A stretch of DNA of 64,000 nucleotides from Lineolata rhizophorae (lineage: Eukaryota; Ascomycota; Dothideomycetes; Lineolatales; Lineolataceae). The stretch lies in assembly GCA_010093515.1 (NCBI GenBank), contig MU001683.1, forward strand, positions 374,084 through 438,083, written 5' to 3'. The position numbers were made by a program, and so were the translations under genes. The notes under the pieces are model-generated. The model searched no databases and had not been told where the DNA came from. It saw only the letters and a program-made list of their open reading frames with translations. Within the stretch, counting starts at the first letter, position 1; every line of letters begins with the position of its first letter. Below are positions 44,641 to 56,600 of this stretch, piece by piece.

Positions 44641-46689
44641 TTACGAAGAATTGAGCTCTCCGTTCACCCCAACCTGAAACCGAGGCTGGCCTCGCTGAAG
44701 ACCTCGTCCTCTCCGCCTCTCTTTGCTCCCATTCGCGCTAGAATTAGCTACATCATTGTCAGCATTACTAGGATGTACTTATGACCGCTTTCTTTGATAA
44801 ATTTCTTATGCACGTACCCTGTGAAGCGGACAAGCTTGACCCTGAGGTGTTTCGACCCTGCTTCTGGGCAGCTTTGGTACCGCCTATTCTGCGCTCCGCA
44901 TCGGGATTCGAGTTGTTCGTCACCGGGACTCTGAATTTCGGTTGTCCAACTGCCGGTCCTGAATCTTCCACATTGCTTCGCAAATCTTCAGTAGGGTATG
45001 TACTCCGTGGCCGTTGGTTTTTATGTTTTGAATTTCGCCCTCCGATCACCAACCGGTTCTCAAATTCCGCTCTTTTCGGGCTACCCGCTGTTTCAGTGTC
45101 CTCATGTAGAGATGTCGGATACTTTGGGCCCAAATCAAACATCTTGCCATGTGTTCGATCTGATGCCTTTGGCGGCTTTGATTTGGTGACCTTTGGATTA
45201 TATACGAACTGAACAAGATCCTTGCTATTTTCGTCCCCCAGTTGCCACCATGGAGGCAAGTCGCAAACTGGCTTTTTCATCCATACATTACGGCAATGTA
45301 TGCAGTACGCTGCAGTTCTTGCTTCTCTGGTGAACGGAGGTGGACGCTTGTCCTTGCATCCGCAACACAAGGAACTTGTGGTGTAGAAGCATGGAATCAA
45401 CTTTTTGTGGTTGCAAGGCTCACTTCCTCCCGAGGGCCTGGAATTGCTCGTATTTCCTTGCGACTGAGTTGGATTCCAACGTTGAGGGTCTAGTTTTTTG
45501 GTTGTAGCGACGGCCTTTCGAGGTTTGGGAGGTTTTGTTGTTGCAGGCGCCATGGTTTTGGGCCCAGGTGGTAGCTGTTGTGTCGGAACAGGAGGCGGCG
45601 CCAATATCGGCGAAGGCGCTATTTGAGTGGCAGGTGCAAAACTCATAGGCCGAGGGGCTTCTACTCTTGGAAGGGATGTCGAGCTGTACCGAGAGCTCGC
45701 GCCCGGAGGGTATCGCGAACTTGGACGGTTTGGCAGGATAGCTGTCGAGCTCAGAGACGAACTCATCGGGACACTTGAGGCTGGTGGCTGGTACGCATTT
45801 GGCCGGCTGAGGGGTGCTGGCGCATTCCATAGCGACGCTCTTCGTCGGCGCTGGCGGCGCCGACGGAGACGACAACAGCACCACAAGCTAATGCATAGCA
45901 TGATCAACCCTCCCACAGCAATACCCGCCGTTATTGCGAGCGAAATCGGCGTGTTGAAGTCAAATATCTCGTATTCTCCGTCCGAGTCTGGGGAGCTCGA
46001 CGAGGCTTCCAAGTTTGCCGTGGATACCCAAGATGATGGGATGACCATACTAATTGGAAATTCCATGACAGTGTAATGAGTTGTAGCCGGTATAGTACTG
46101 ATGACTTTGGAGGAAAATGTTGTATAGATTCCATATGCCTCTGTTGGGTTTCCCACTTCATCCGACAACGTAACCAGGCCATAAGCAATTAGCCACAATG
46201 TCTCCGGCGCTGAAATACGACTGCAGCATACGTCTTCCCCTAAAAAATTCTGCGCTAAGGTGGGGTAGTTGCTATGGGAAATTAACTTTAGCTATATCGC
46301 CCGTACTACGAAGGATGGAGATTCCAAACTCACGAGGGACAGCATGTAACATAAAGATCATCGAAGCGGTCAGATTTGGAGTATATAGTGCTGTATCCAT
46401 CTGGACAGCCCTTTGCCGGTGAGAAATAGAAGCCGGTATACCATTGTGTGTTGGGTGGATCGCAGGTTGTCCCATCCACCGAACGATCTGTAATCAAATA
46501 TCTGCCATGCCTCCACGCAACAAAATCCTCAGAAATGACTTCTGGTGCGTACTCTTGACAACCTTCATTGCCACAAGTTCCTCCAACGAGTATAGGTGTT
46601 GGTGTGGCGCACGAAGGTGGAGGAGTAAATATCGTTGTCAAGGGCGCGACATGTGTGGTGCTGGCAGCCGTGACCGACGTTACCGCCAT
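44641..46689 (-). CDS. Single-pass membrane protein with cytosolic Cys cluster
   Basis: Three minus-strand exons (46689-46334, 46271-44818, 44747-44641) give 638 aa. The outer part has paired Cys (GGTCGNEGCQEYA, GCPDGYSTIYS, VTCCPS, EDVCCSR) in a layout common to fungal surface proteins with a Cys-rich ectodomain, Ser/Thr linker and one helix. There is no clear signal peptide. The helix is at about 228-252 (SLAITAGIAVGGLIMLCISL) and is stopped by CCCRLRRRRQRRRR. The inner half is Pro/Ser-rich and then carries a Cys/His cluster: C405, H407, C413, C421, C422, C424, C442, C445, suggesting a metal site. The last exon is predicted from a GTACGT donor and adds a short basic tail. If it is not used, the frame ends at 44768 with 619 aa. 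Function is unknown. Confidence 0.8.
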
Positions 46690-47887
46690 ATCTTTCGCGT
46701 TCCAGTAATATTAACTAGAATACCCATAAAGGGCTGCCTAGGAAAGCAGCATGAATATAGAGGAGATATCACATTGGATGTTCATACTGAGTTGGTGTCT
46801 CTCCCCTGGGTCCTAGTGATCTTGCGACGTTTGACAAAGTCGGGTCATCGATACAGAGTCTGTAGGAGAGTAAGAGGAATACAGCTTCCTGGATCCCAAT
46901 TTCCGCCGGCTGGGAGGCCACGTCAGCTTTCTAGAGACGTGCAAATTAGACAGCTGAACGGGAAATTTGCGAGGAACCAGGCGCCAGCATATGCGTAAGC
47001 AAATTGAATAGGACAGGTCTAGAAGAGACCCACGGCAACCTTGATCTAGCTAAAATGCACATCCCGAATTACAAAGGAAGAATTAAGTGGTGGGCTCCTC
47101 GATGATTCTAGACTCACAAAATGTCACTGGCAATTATGGGGTGGGCTTTGAAGAGAAGCAACAGCAGTCTCGGCTTGATGTGGCATGATTCCATGTATTT
47201 CTCAATGCGGACACGGACTGCTTACGCCAAAAACAAATCTCTATGGCACCGGAATTGGTAGAGTGCGCTATACAAATGGCACTGTTTAGCGAGTGAGTCT
47301 ATGAGGCTTGTCTCAGCCTTGTGGGTAATGATTGAGGCGCAAGCCCCAAGGACGTCAAAATTTTATGTCTAGGCGAGTGTAGACAATTCCGGCTTGAAAT
47401 TGCCAAGATACTACTACATTTGTTATTAGGGGGGATTGAATGCAAGATACGGCACACTTAGCACCTAGAAGCGGCACGCAGGAATCCCTAGTGGCTAGCT
47501 GGGATTCCACACCGCGCGACATTGGGACACTGTTTTGGACACATTCTACCGTAATCACAGAGGGAATCTCCCAACCGTTCCTAAATTCATGCCTTGTCCC
47601 AATTCTAGGCGTGACGACTAAGCCTGAAGGGCGGTTACTCTGCTAAACCTCTTAAGCAAAAATGACGGCAGGCAAGCATAGGTTCTATGGAATCACACGA
47701 TCATGAAAGCCATGGGATTTTGAGCACAACTATAGCGCATCTTGGAAGCATAGGAAAGCCAATCTAAAATTAAATTCACAACAAAATCACACTGTAGAAG
47801 AGCCCCAATAACCGGAACGGGAAGTCCATGCAAGCCTATCTTGTAGCTAGACATGACTGATCAATCATGCAGAACTGAGCCTCAGTC
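46690..47887. other. Intergenic, no gene recognised
   Basis: About 1.2 kb between the Hsp70-like gene end and the membrane-protein gene start, both minus. Composition is close to even and short frames lack any domain cue. Confidence 0.5.
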
Positions 47888-50044
47888 CTACTTGTCGTAG
47901 CTGACACTCACGCTAGCATACTCTTTGCCATCAAAGATGAACTTCCAATCCACCATACCTCCAGAAAAGGTAGCCTCGAGCGTAAACTCCGCAATGTAAT
48001 ATTCCTCATTGGAGAGCCCAGTTCTCGCTTTCGTGAACTTGTGCTCGGGAACACCACTCAGATCAGCAGTGACTTTGCAAATGTTGTAGGCAGCTTGGGT
48101 TAAGCGAAAGTTAGTCTAGCCTCGCAATTATATTGGCGTGCCCACTTACACTTCTCGGCGTAACGCTGTGGGGCATCATCCTCATCGCATCCAACTAGAA
48201 CAGCTTGAAAACTTCGGTCATCTTTCCTGAAGTTTGAGCAGCATTCAATCGACGCCTTCTTCGGGAATTTCTCAGGCAGTCGTTCACCCTTGCCAATCAT
48301 CCATGTCATCTGGCCCTTGGCAAATTTGGTGCCACTAAACTCACAGATGTACATATCCTCAGCTTGATGGATCCTTGGATTGAACTGTTTTGACGTAGGC
48401 GTGCCGTAATGTTTTCGCGCAAGGCGGACTTGCACAAGGCCAGCTTGGGGTCCTTCCAAGCCCCTGCACACTGCACCGCGTGCAACTGCAGACCAACTAA
48501 CATGGCGTAAGTCAAGGACGCTTCAATATTGAATTGGTGAACTACGGGACGACTTACGGATAATGCGGCTTTCTAGCAGCAATGCCACGCTCTTTGCAGT
48601 ACTCCGTGATTCTGCGAAACAGATATTCATTCCTCCCAAATCCGCCGACCACAAGAACCATCTAAATCGGCTCATTAGCGGGCGTAAGAAAAGCTTTTTC
48701 CAGAACACAAACCTTTGGCTTTGCCTGGCCGCTCTTTAGCATGTCCGCAACTTGGCCATCAATAAGCTCCAAAGTACGATTGACACAGGGGTCAAAAAAA
48801 CCCTTCATCTGCGTACTGCGGAACTGTCAGGATCAACAGTTAAATCTCAAATCTAGCACAGCTTACTTTGTAATTTTGAGCACACGGTCTTCAATGTTTT
48901 TCTCCTCGTTGTCGTCGATACCGCATTCCTTGGGAAGAGTGACTTCAATATCATCCTCATCGCCGCTGAAGTGAGCCTTCACTATCTCGAAGTTGTTGAT
49001 AAGCGGGCTTCCGTGGCGGGTTTTGAATGTGGGAATGTTGCGGTACGCTTCGTGTCCAATCCATTTCTCTAGCCAAGCAAGAAATTCCTACGAAATCGGG
49101 TGTTAGGAGTGTAACTATAAAATTATGAATTGCAATAGCACCAGTACCTTTTCAACATATGTTGCGCCGCATTTGTCGCCACTTCCCACTGCTGCTTCTT
49201 CGATCTTGAAAGTCGGGGAAGTTTGGGTAACTTTGTAGGAGATGAGATCAACAGTCCCACCGCCAGCATCGCACAGCACGAAGCGGTCGCCGACTCGAAT
49301 CTCATCAGAGCCAGCGCCTTCCTTCATGTTTTTTAGCGTATAGATCGCAGCGGCTTCAGGCTCAGTCACCATGGAGATCTTTTCAGCGTCGAACTTTGCC
49401 TTGACTACCGCCTTGAGAGTCTGGTCTTTGGCTCGCTCCGACCAAACCGCTGGAACAGTGACCACAAGTTCTTTGCTGAGCATCCCAAATAGCAACTCTC
49501 CGTAGGTTTCGGTCAGCTCCTTCCAAACATGCTTTCTGATCTCCCTCAAATAGTCGGCTACGATGTCGACCGCATCCTTGCCCGGGTAATCGGGAGGCCC
49601 GTCCTCCTCGTCCTCACTTCCAGAGTCATCGAGGTCCAGTTCATCGAAATTCGAAGTCAGAAATGCCAACAGCATCTTGAGTTGTTTAGACTTCTTCAGT
49701 CGTTCGTCGAGCTTCAGCTTCATCAATGCATGGACCTTTGCTTTCGCTGTAGGTTTTATGAGGTTTCCCCATATAATTTCATGCTTCGGGGGAGGCCCGT
49801 ACGAAATCCGACTTGGAACCTTTTCATTGTTCCATTGGCCCAGCCCTGGCCAAGACGTGATCAGTTGGATAGCACTTGCGCCCTCCTTACCCCTCTCATC
49901 GTCGCAGTACGCAACTCCACTAAGAGGCGTCAGTCAGCTGTTTAAACTATTGCGAACTGATGGCAAAAGGATGGCGCAAGCTTGACATATTTACCTGTAT
50001 GTTGTGCCAAAATCTAGTCCTATCACGAGTGTTCTGTTTGTCAT
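47888..50044 (-). CDS. Hsp70-like ATPase, divergent (HSPA12-type)
   Basis: Seven minus-strand exons (50044-49995, 49919-49148, 49087-48867, 48815-48713, 48661-48558, 48496-48150, 48093-47888) give 600 aa. The actin/Hsp70 ATPase motifs are present: phosphate 1 VIGLDFGTTYSGVAY, connect region VTEPEAAAIYTL, phosphate 2 VLCDAGGGTVDLISYKV, adenosine loop MVLVVGGFGRNEYLF. A second connect-like helix reads SAVARGAVCRGL. The usual Hsp70 substrate-binding domain is absent and is replaced by about 150 residues ending VDWKFIFDGKEYASVSVSY. That plan matches the divergent HSPA12-like proteins common and variable in filamentous fungi, not cytosolic Ssa chaperones. Introns are very short (51-75 nt), and every junction restores a family motif. 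The start abuts the first strand. Its client is unknown. Confidence 0.92.
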
Positions 50045-50703
50045 TGTGAGGCCGTGATTGAGTCGGGATTAGAGAGAGTATTATGAAGTCGAAGGAAGTC
50101 AGGACTCAATATCAGACAAGTTAAATTGGACAAATATCGTAGGGTTGCGCATGACCTACAACCAGCGTTCGGCTCTTAAGGCGGCTGGAAGTCGATATTA
50201 AATATACGGACTCTTAAAATTAGCAAAGGCAAACATTTGCCAAGAAATTGTCATTGAGCCCTTTTGGTTACGCCAAGGAATCATGTCTCATGTATTGCTT
50301 TTTAATTGTGTGAAGCGGGAAGGGTATTGCATATGCAGCCATGCAGCCTCCAATTGTGACAAATATTGGCGTAGGTCTAGACTGTGATGGGGTGATAGTA
50401 GAAGCGACCTGAACCCGCCACCATAAGCACACAGCCTTGCAGCGATTTTCGTATGCGTCGAACAGGAAATAAAAGGCTCTTTCACTCTGGAGTTTGAGAC
50501 GAAGCAACGGCTAAAAGGTCCCCAAGCTTCCACCATGGTGAATTCAAAGAAACGAGGCAAACGGATGTCATCAGGAAGCACTAGAGGAGCCCACAAACCT
50601 GCAGACGCCCAGAGGGTAAAGATTGATCTCCCAGCATTCGACGTCATAAGCTAATCCTCAGCTACCCTAGGCCGTCCAAGGTCCGTTATCTGCAGCGTCC
50701 GAA
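50045..50703. promoter_or_regulatory. Divergent promoter region of Hsp70-like and coiled-coil genes
   Basis: 659 nt separate the two starts, which face away from each other. An AAATAAAAGG stretch near 50,467 could serve as a TATA box for the + gene. I found no clear heat-shock element (alternating GAA/TTC triplets). Confidence 0.4.
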
Positions 50704-51850
50704 ATGGTCGGCTTGGAGCTCGAAGAAAAGGGAAATCATCTTGATGCTTCAAACGGGCACGAGGGCGAATCTTCCTTACAGGATCCTAGCCAGAATATCG
50801 AAGCAGCCGCAAATAATGATATGCTCCAACACATAGGGGATGTGACAACCCAAGGCCGTCACAAAAGCTTCTCCTGGCAGTCGATTCTGGACGAAAACTC
50901 GAGACTTCGGGAGGAACGAAACAAAGCGAGGGAAGTCTTGCAAGACACTCAGTCGAAACTCCGAGATTCTCACGAAAGGCTCGAGAAACTGCAAACCGAG
51001 GCTCTTTCTTCTGTTGACCGTTTTCAGCCCGCATTCGACGAACATATCGTCAGCAGGTTCAACGATCTCGTACAAACAATGAAACCAATAGGGTCCTACT
51101 TGGCGAACCAGAAGCAACAAATTGATCCGCGCCGATGGGGGACGGCTGTGCTGGAATATCTCCGGGTAGATGCCATCAACAAAGCCGCGCCCCGATTTAA
51201 TTACGACGAGAAATCAATCAGGAAAAAGGTCCTGAAAGCTGTGACCTGGCAATTTTTGGAGAACACTGTTTTTGGAGATCCGTTCTTGTGCTTCGGAACC
51301 GAAGTTGCGCACCAAGCTCGCGAGATGTATCACGTATTTTACGAAGACCCTTGTAGGTATACTTCCTTCAGTGTCTGGTAAATTTACTTACAAGGTTGTA
51401 GACTCGAACGAGGATTCCGGGAAGTGGCGGTCCATGACAGTCCAGGCACTTAAACGACTGAAAGTTGAAACTGTGGACGTTGAAGTCCGCGATTGCATGA
51501 TGCAGAGGTTCGACGACTTGCTTGACCGGTTTGGCTACGACTTCGACGGCAAGCTTCAGGACAAGGTGAAGGTTACGCTAGACAAGGCCATTGCATTCGC
51601 CCAGCTCTTGGCAGAACAGCGCGCAATTTTCGGGCTTTATAGCCCTAGGCTAAAGGGCGATAGCTTTCGAAAGAAAGCGAACGATCCCACTCTGACAAAT
51701 ATCGACAATGAATTTGACGACGACGACGAGGAACGGGAAGGCGAGATTTGGTTCGTGGTGAGTCCTGGCTTGGTCAAGTATGGGAATGGGGCTGGCCGCA
51801 ACTTGAAGCAAGCATCATTGCTCACAAAAGCATTTGTGCAGTTGGTATAG
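50704..51850 (+). CDS. Coiled-coil protein of unknown function
   Basis: Two exons (50704-51352 and 51402-51850; a 49-nt intron) give 365 aa. I do not recognise a family. Residues about 60-115 (ILDENSRLREERNKAREVLQ and onward) have heptad spacing and should form a coiled coil. The rest is predicted mostly helical with a central block WGTAVLEYLRVDAINKAAPRF and a second half with the run DNEFDDDDEEREGEIW near the C-terminus. There is no signal peptide or membrane helix, so it should be cytosolic or nuclear. The splice phase (1/2) joins EDPYSNEDSGKW cleanly. It is divergently paired with an Hsp70-like gene, which suggests but does not show a shared role. Confidence 0.75.
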
Positions 51851-52927
51851 GGCTCTCGTGGTATTGCTGGACGGTGCTATTACCGGGGGGTTGTACGCAA
51901 TAATTTGTAGTACGTTAAGGGCAGTTTGTTCGCCTATATTTGAAAAGCATTAGTTTGTAATGTAATTGAGTTTGCCGGATTATTGTTGAATCATACCAGT
52001 ACTCTGTGTATTTGCAGGCATAGAACTGGGCTGTACCTGTGGGGGACCAAGGAGAAGTCAAACGCCCCGGTGGCTGTGGCACGAGTTTGCATGCTTAGTC
52101 AACAACTCGTGCAGCATGGAGGGTACGTAGCCCGTCAGCCGGACCCACCGTGCACCGACGTTGGCATGCACTACGTACTCCGTAGGGATGCACGCGTTAA
52201 GCGGAGACCAAGCGAACGCAAGCAATTGTGCGGCGTAGGGTAGTGTGTAGGTCGGGCGGTTGGCAGGGCAGGGCAGGCAGAACAGGGAAGGCTGCGGCCG
52301 CGCCCCCGATGGTTGGCGGCGGGCCGGGCAGCTAAGCAGGCGGCGACGCTCGGCTGCAGCGACCCCCCGCGACGGCGGCGGGCTGCAGGCAGACGGGCTC
52401 CGGGGGGGCGTCGTGAGACGGCCAGCCAACGGAGAAAAAGAAAAGCGCAGCCTCATGGCCTCATGTACTGGGAGAGGGCAACAAGCACATGCCTGCGAGG
52501 GCGCATCGGGGCGGTTTAGCGGCCAGGCGCGGGCGGCGAGCGGCCCAATGGACGGCGTTCTGCGGCCTGGAGAGGGAGAGGGGCACCCTCTGGCGCCCCG
52601 TCATTCCCCGCCCTCGTGGCCCCGGTCGCCTTGGCCGGCCCGGCCGTCGCCTCATGCGCCGCGGCTGACTCGCTGCCTGATGGGACCTTCTTCAGCTGCG
52701 CGCTCGTTCGTGAGTCTCTTTTTCTTTCTCTCCCGCCCGCGCACACGCACTCGCACTCGCACTCTCGCGCCGCCAGAAATCCCGCCGCGATCCTGCGCAA
52801 GTAACTACCGCCCAGCTCGCCTTCTGGCCCGGCACGCTCGCGCCCTCTCCGCCGCCGTCGTTTCGCGCCTCCCCGCCTCGCATCCAACCTAGCAATCGTC
52901 GCCCTCTGCACGCACCGAACCCCCACC
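51851..52927. other. Intergenic region and calmodulin promoter/leader
   Basis: About 1.1 kb. Short GGCAGG repeats occur around 52,260-52,290 and a C/T-rich leader with CACTCG repeats near 52,740-52,770, as expected upstream of a highly expressed gene. No other gene is supported. Confidence 0.5.
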
Positions 52928-54014
<1,087 letters not shown>

Positions 54015-55280
54015 CCCACCCATTTCCGCGCCTCAGATCCACCTTTGCACCCCCGCCTAGCAACAGCAACCACAACCTACTGCCTCTCTCAATCGGCTCT
54101 GACGAACTTTCGAATCCGTTTGCCATGATTCCTGAAGGCAAGGCGTGGAGGACGAGGGAGAGAGCACCCGTGTTGCAAGGGAAGAGCTGAACCTGCGCGG
54201 CAGTATCAGCCTGGGTCGACGGGAGCTGACAATTCGGAAAGCCAGCCAAAGCTCCCCTCCCGACCAGTACCTCACATGCTGCTTACCCTTGTCCTTTTTC
54301 AAAATTTCCTCATTGCCTCCCCTTTCCTCTTCCATTCTTCCTTCTTTTTGGCCCTTGAGCTTATTGAAGATATCCTCAATCCCGAAGATACTTCCTGACG
54401 AGTGATCTGCCTGGCTTGCGGATGCTTTGCCGGGTACTTGCGTACGAGTCTTGAATGTAGTCTTGGCGAATGATCACCGGCTGAATGAAAATACGCGAGT
54501 TGATGCTCACGTACCTGGTCTTTCTACCTTCCAGTTTGCTGTGACTCGAAACTTTTCGGAATAGCGTCAACACCATCTAGGAATGCTTGGCCTGCTTGCA
54601 CGTTAAATCGCTCTGGCACGGTAATACCGCTCATCAACCATTGCAGGCGATAGACTAAGATCACATCGTATTCCATAAGGGAAGGCAATCATCAGTAGGT
54701 ATTCCGCACTTTTGTGATATTTTTTTTTCCGCACCCCACACGCCCTTCTCGCAACGCGCCCAAGATATCGCTCTATAGTACACATCTGCAGCTAAACCTC
54801 CGAAAGTGGAATGTAGTATGTTTCGGGGAAACAAAGGACATGTCACGAAAAGAAGTTTGTTGAGAAGCAACCCCACTCGCTGATTCCAGGATTGACAAGG
54901 AGGAGAAAAAGGGGGGGAAGGAACGTCACAATCGTCTCTCACCGTCGGCTCTCCTCTGCAGTAAAGTTTCCACCCCGCCCAAAAAGATCCAGTTGGAAGG
55001 AAAATGCCTGCCTCGATATGCCGACCGAGACACGAAATCGCGCTCCTCCGACCCATGTATCCTGAACCTTGCTACGCCGTGGGAACCAGAAAGGGAAACT
55101 GACATTTGTGGGATGATAATTACCAAGGAAAGAAGGTGAGGGTGCGGGGCTAACAGAACCATGGTTACGGAGTGCGCGTGCAGTGGGGCCAACAAAACTT
55201 GTGCACGTCAAATCAAGAGCCAAAGTTGACGTAATCCCAACGAGCTTGACAGCTGGACCCAGTCGACGTGCGCGCTTGAC
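54015..55280. other. Intergenic between convergent genes
   Basis: The 3' ends of calmodulin (+) and of the RRM protein (-) meet here over 1.27 kb. The calmodulin 3' UTR is T/C-rich around 54,290-54,360. No gene is supported. Confidence 0.5.
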
Positions 55281-56600
55281 TTAAGCAGCAGCAGAGGGGG
55301 GTTCCTCGACACTGCCCGAGGCCTCAGCAGTAGAGGGACCGTTCTCGGTGGTCTCAGCATCATGGGAAGCGCCGTCGACCTTGTCATCATCTTCCTTGCC
55401 GGGACTGTCGATTGCCACCTTGACCGCAATCTCGCGGCCTTCGACTTCCTTGCCGTTCATTTCAGAGCATGCCTTCAGCTGAAGCTCTTCAGAGCCAAGG
55501 GTGACGAAACCAAAGCCACGGCCCTTGCGCGGCTCATTGCGAGCCTGAAGTTTCTTGACCATGAATCGAGGGATCGGGCGAAGAGCGATTTTGGCAGACG
55601 AAGGCTCGTAGTCCTTGAAGATTTCCAAAAGCTGCGATACATCAGCAATGTGCCGAGGAGCAGAGCTTTGTTTTATGGACAACATACCTTTTCCTCACGC
55701 AAGTCATATGGGAGGTTCGCAACCATGACCTTAGTCTTGGACGGAACACCATCTTCAGGCGGCCCACGCTGCTTGCGAGGCGGGGTATGAGGCTTGCCCT
55801 TCGGCGTAACAGTATCGTGGGTGCCCTTGTCAGCCGTAAGTGCCTCGTTCGTAGTCTCTGTGAGAGGGACAACTTGGCCAGGTACATTCGACGGAGCCGA
55901 AGCCTCGGTGGTGGCAGCGGTACTCTCGGCTGGCTGCTCAGAGGTGGCCTTGTTGGCCTATTTAGGCCGTGGAGTAAGCAAACAATCTGCGTCCAGTGTA
56001 ACGCACGCTTAGGTAACTTACGCGACCGCCACGGGCAGCACGGCCACCGCGGCCACGGCCACGGCCACGGCCGCGGGTAGAGCCCCGCCGGCGACCCTCA
56101 CCGCCGCTGACGCCTTCGCCCCCGCTACCCTCGCCAGAAGCTTCGGGCTTGCGGGCAAGCTGGATCGAGACCTTGCGATCGAGGATGGCCTTGCCATTGA
56201 GCTCGGTAATAGCACGCTCAGCCTCGCTCGGAGTCGAGAGGTCAACGAAGGCATAGCCAACGGGACGGGTCGTGCGGGGGTTCGTCGGGATGGAGACGGA
56301 CTCGCTGGGGCATCCATGTCAGCAGGTTTGGTCGGCGAGAGAAGGCGCTGAGTCACAGGCTTACACAAGGTAGTCCTTGAAGAAATCCTTCAACTCCCCC
56401 TCGGTGGTCGCATAAGCGAGATTCCCAATATACAGTCGTCTACCCTCAGCGGCACTGGCAATGACAGCCTCATTCTCGGCTGCATTAATGGGCTTATCGC
56501 CTCCAGCACCGACAGTGGTGCCCTCGGCGGTGCCGGTAGGCTCGTTGAGGGTAGTGTTTGCCATCTGGGCGGTGGCACTGTCGACGGCAGCAGCAGACAT
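55281..56600 (-). CDS. RNA-binding protein with two RRMs and an RGG linker
   Basis: Four minus-strand exons (56600-56365, 56304-56022, 55957-55688, 55631-55281) give 379 aa. RRM1 (about 53-130) has RNP2 RLYIGNLAY and RNP1 RPVGYAFVDL. An Arg-Gly run (RGRGRGRGRGGRAARGGR) follows, likely arginine-methylated. RRM2 (about 235-320) has RNP2 KVMVANLPY and RNP1 KGRGFGFVTL. The N- and C-terminal tails are Ala, Glu and Thr rich. The plan resembles fission-yeast Rnp24-type proteins of unknown precise role; mRNA or rRNA processing is likely but inferred. The start is the ATG at 56600, because the upstream extension uses a non-ATG codon. Introns of 60, 64 and 56 nt lie inside RRM1, after the RGG run and inside RRM2. 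Confidence 0.92.
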
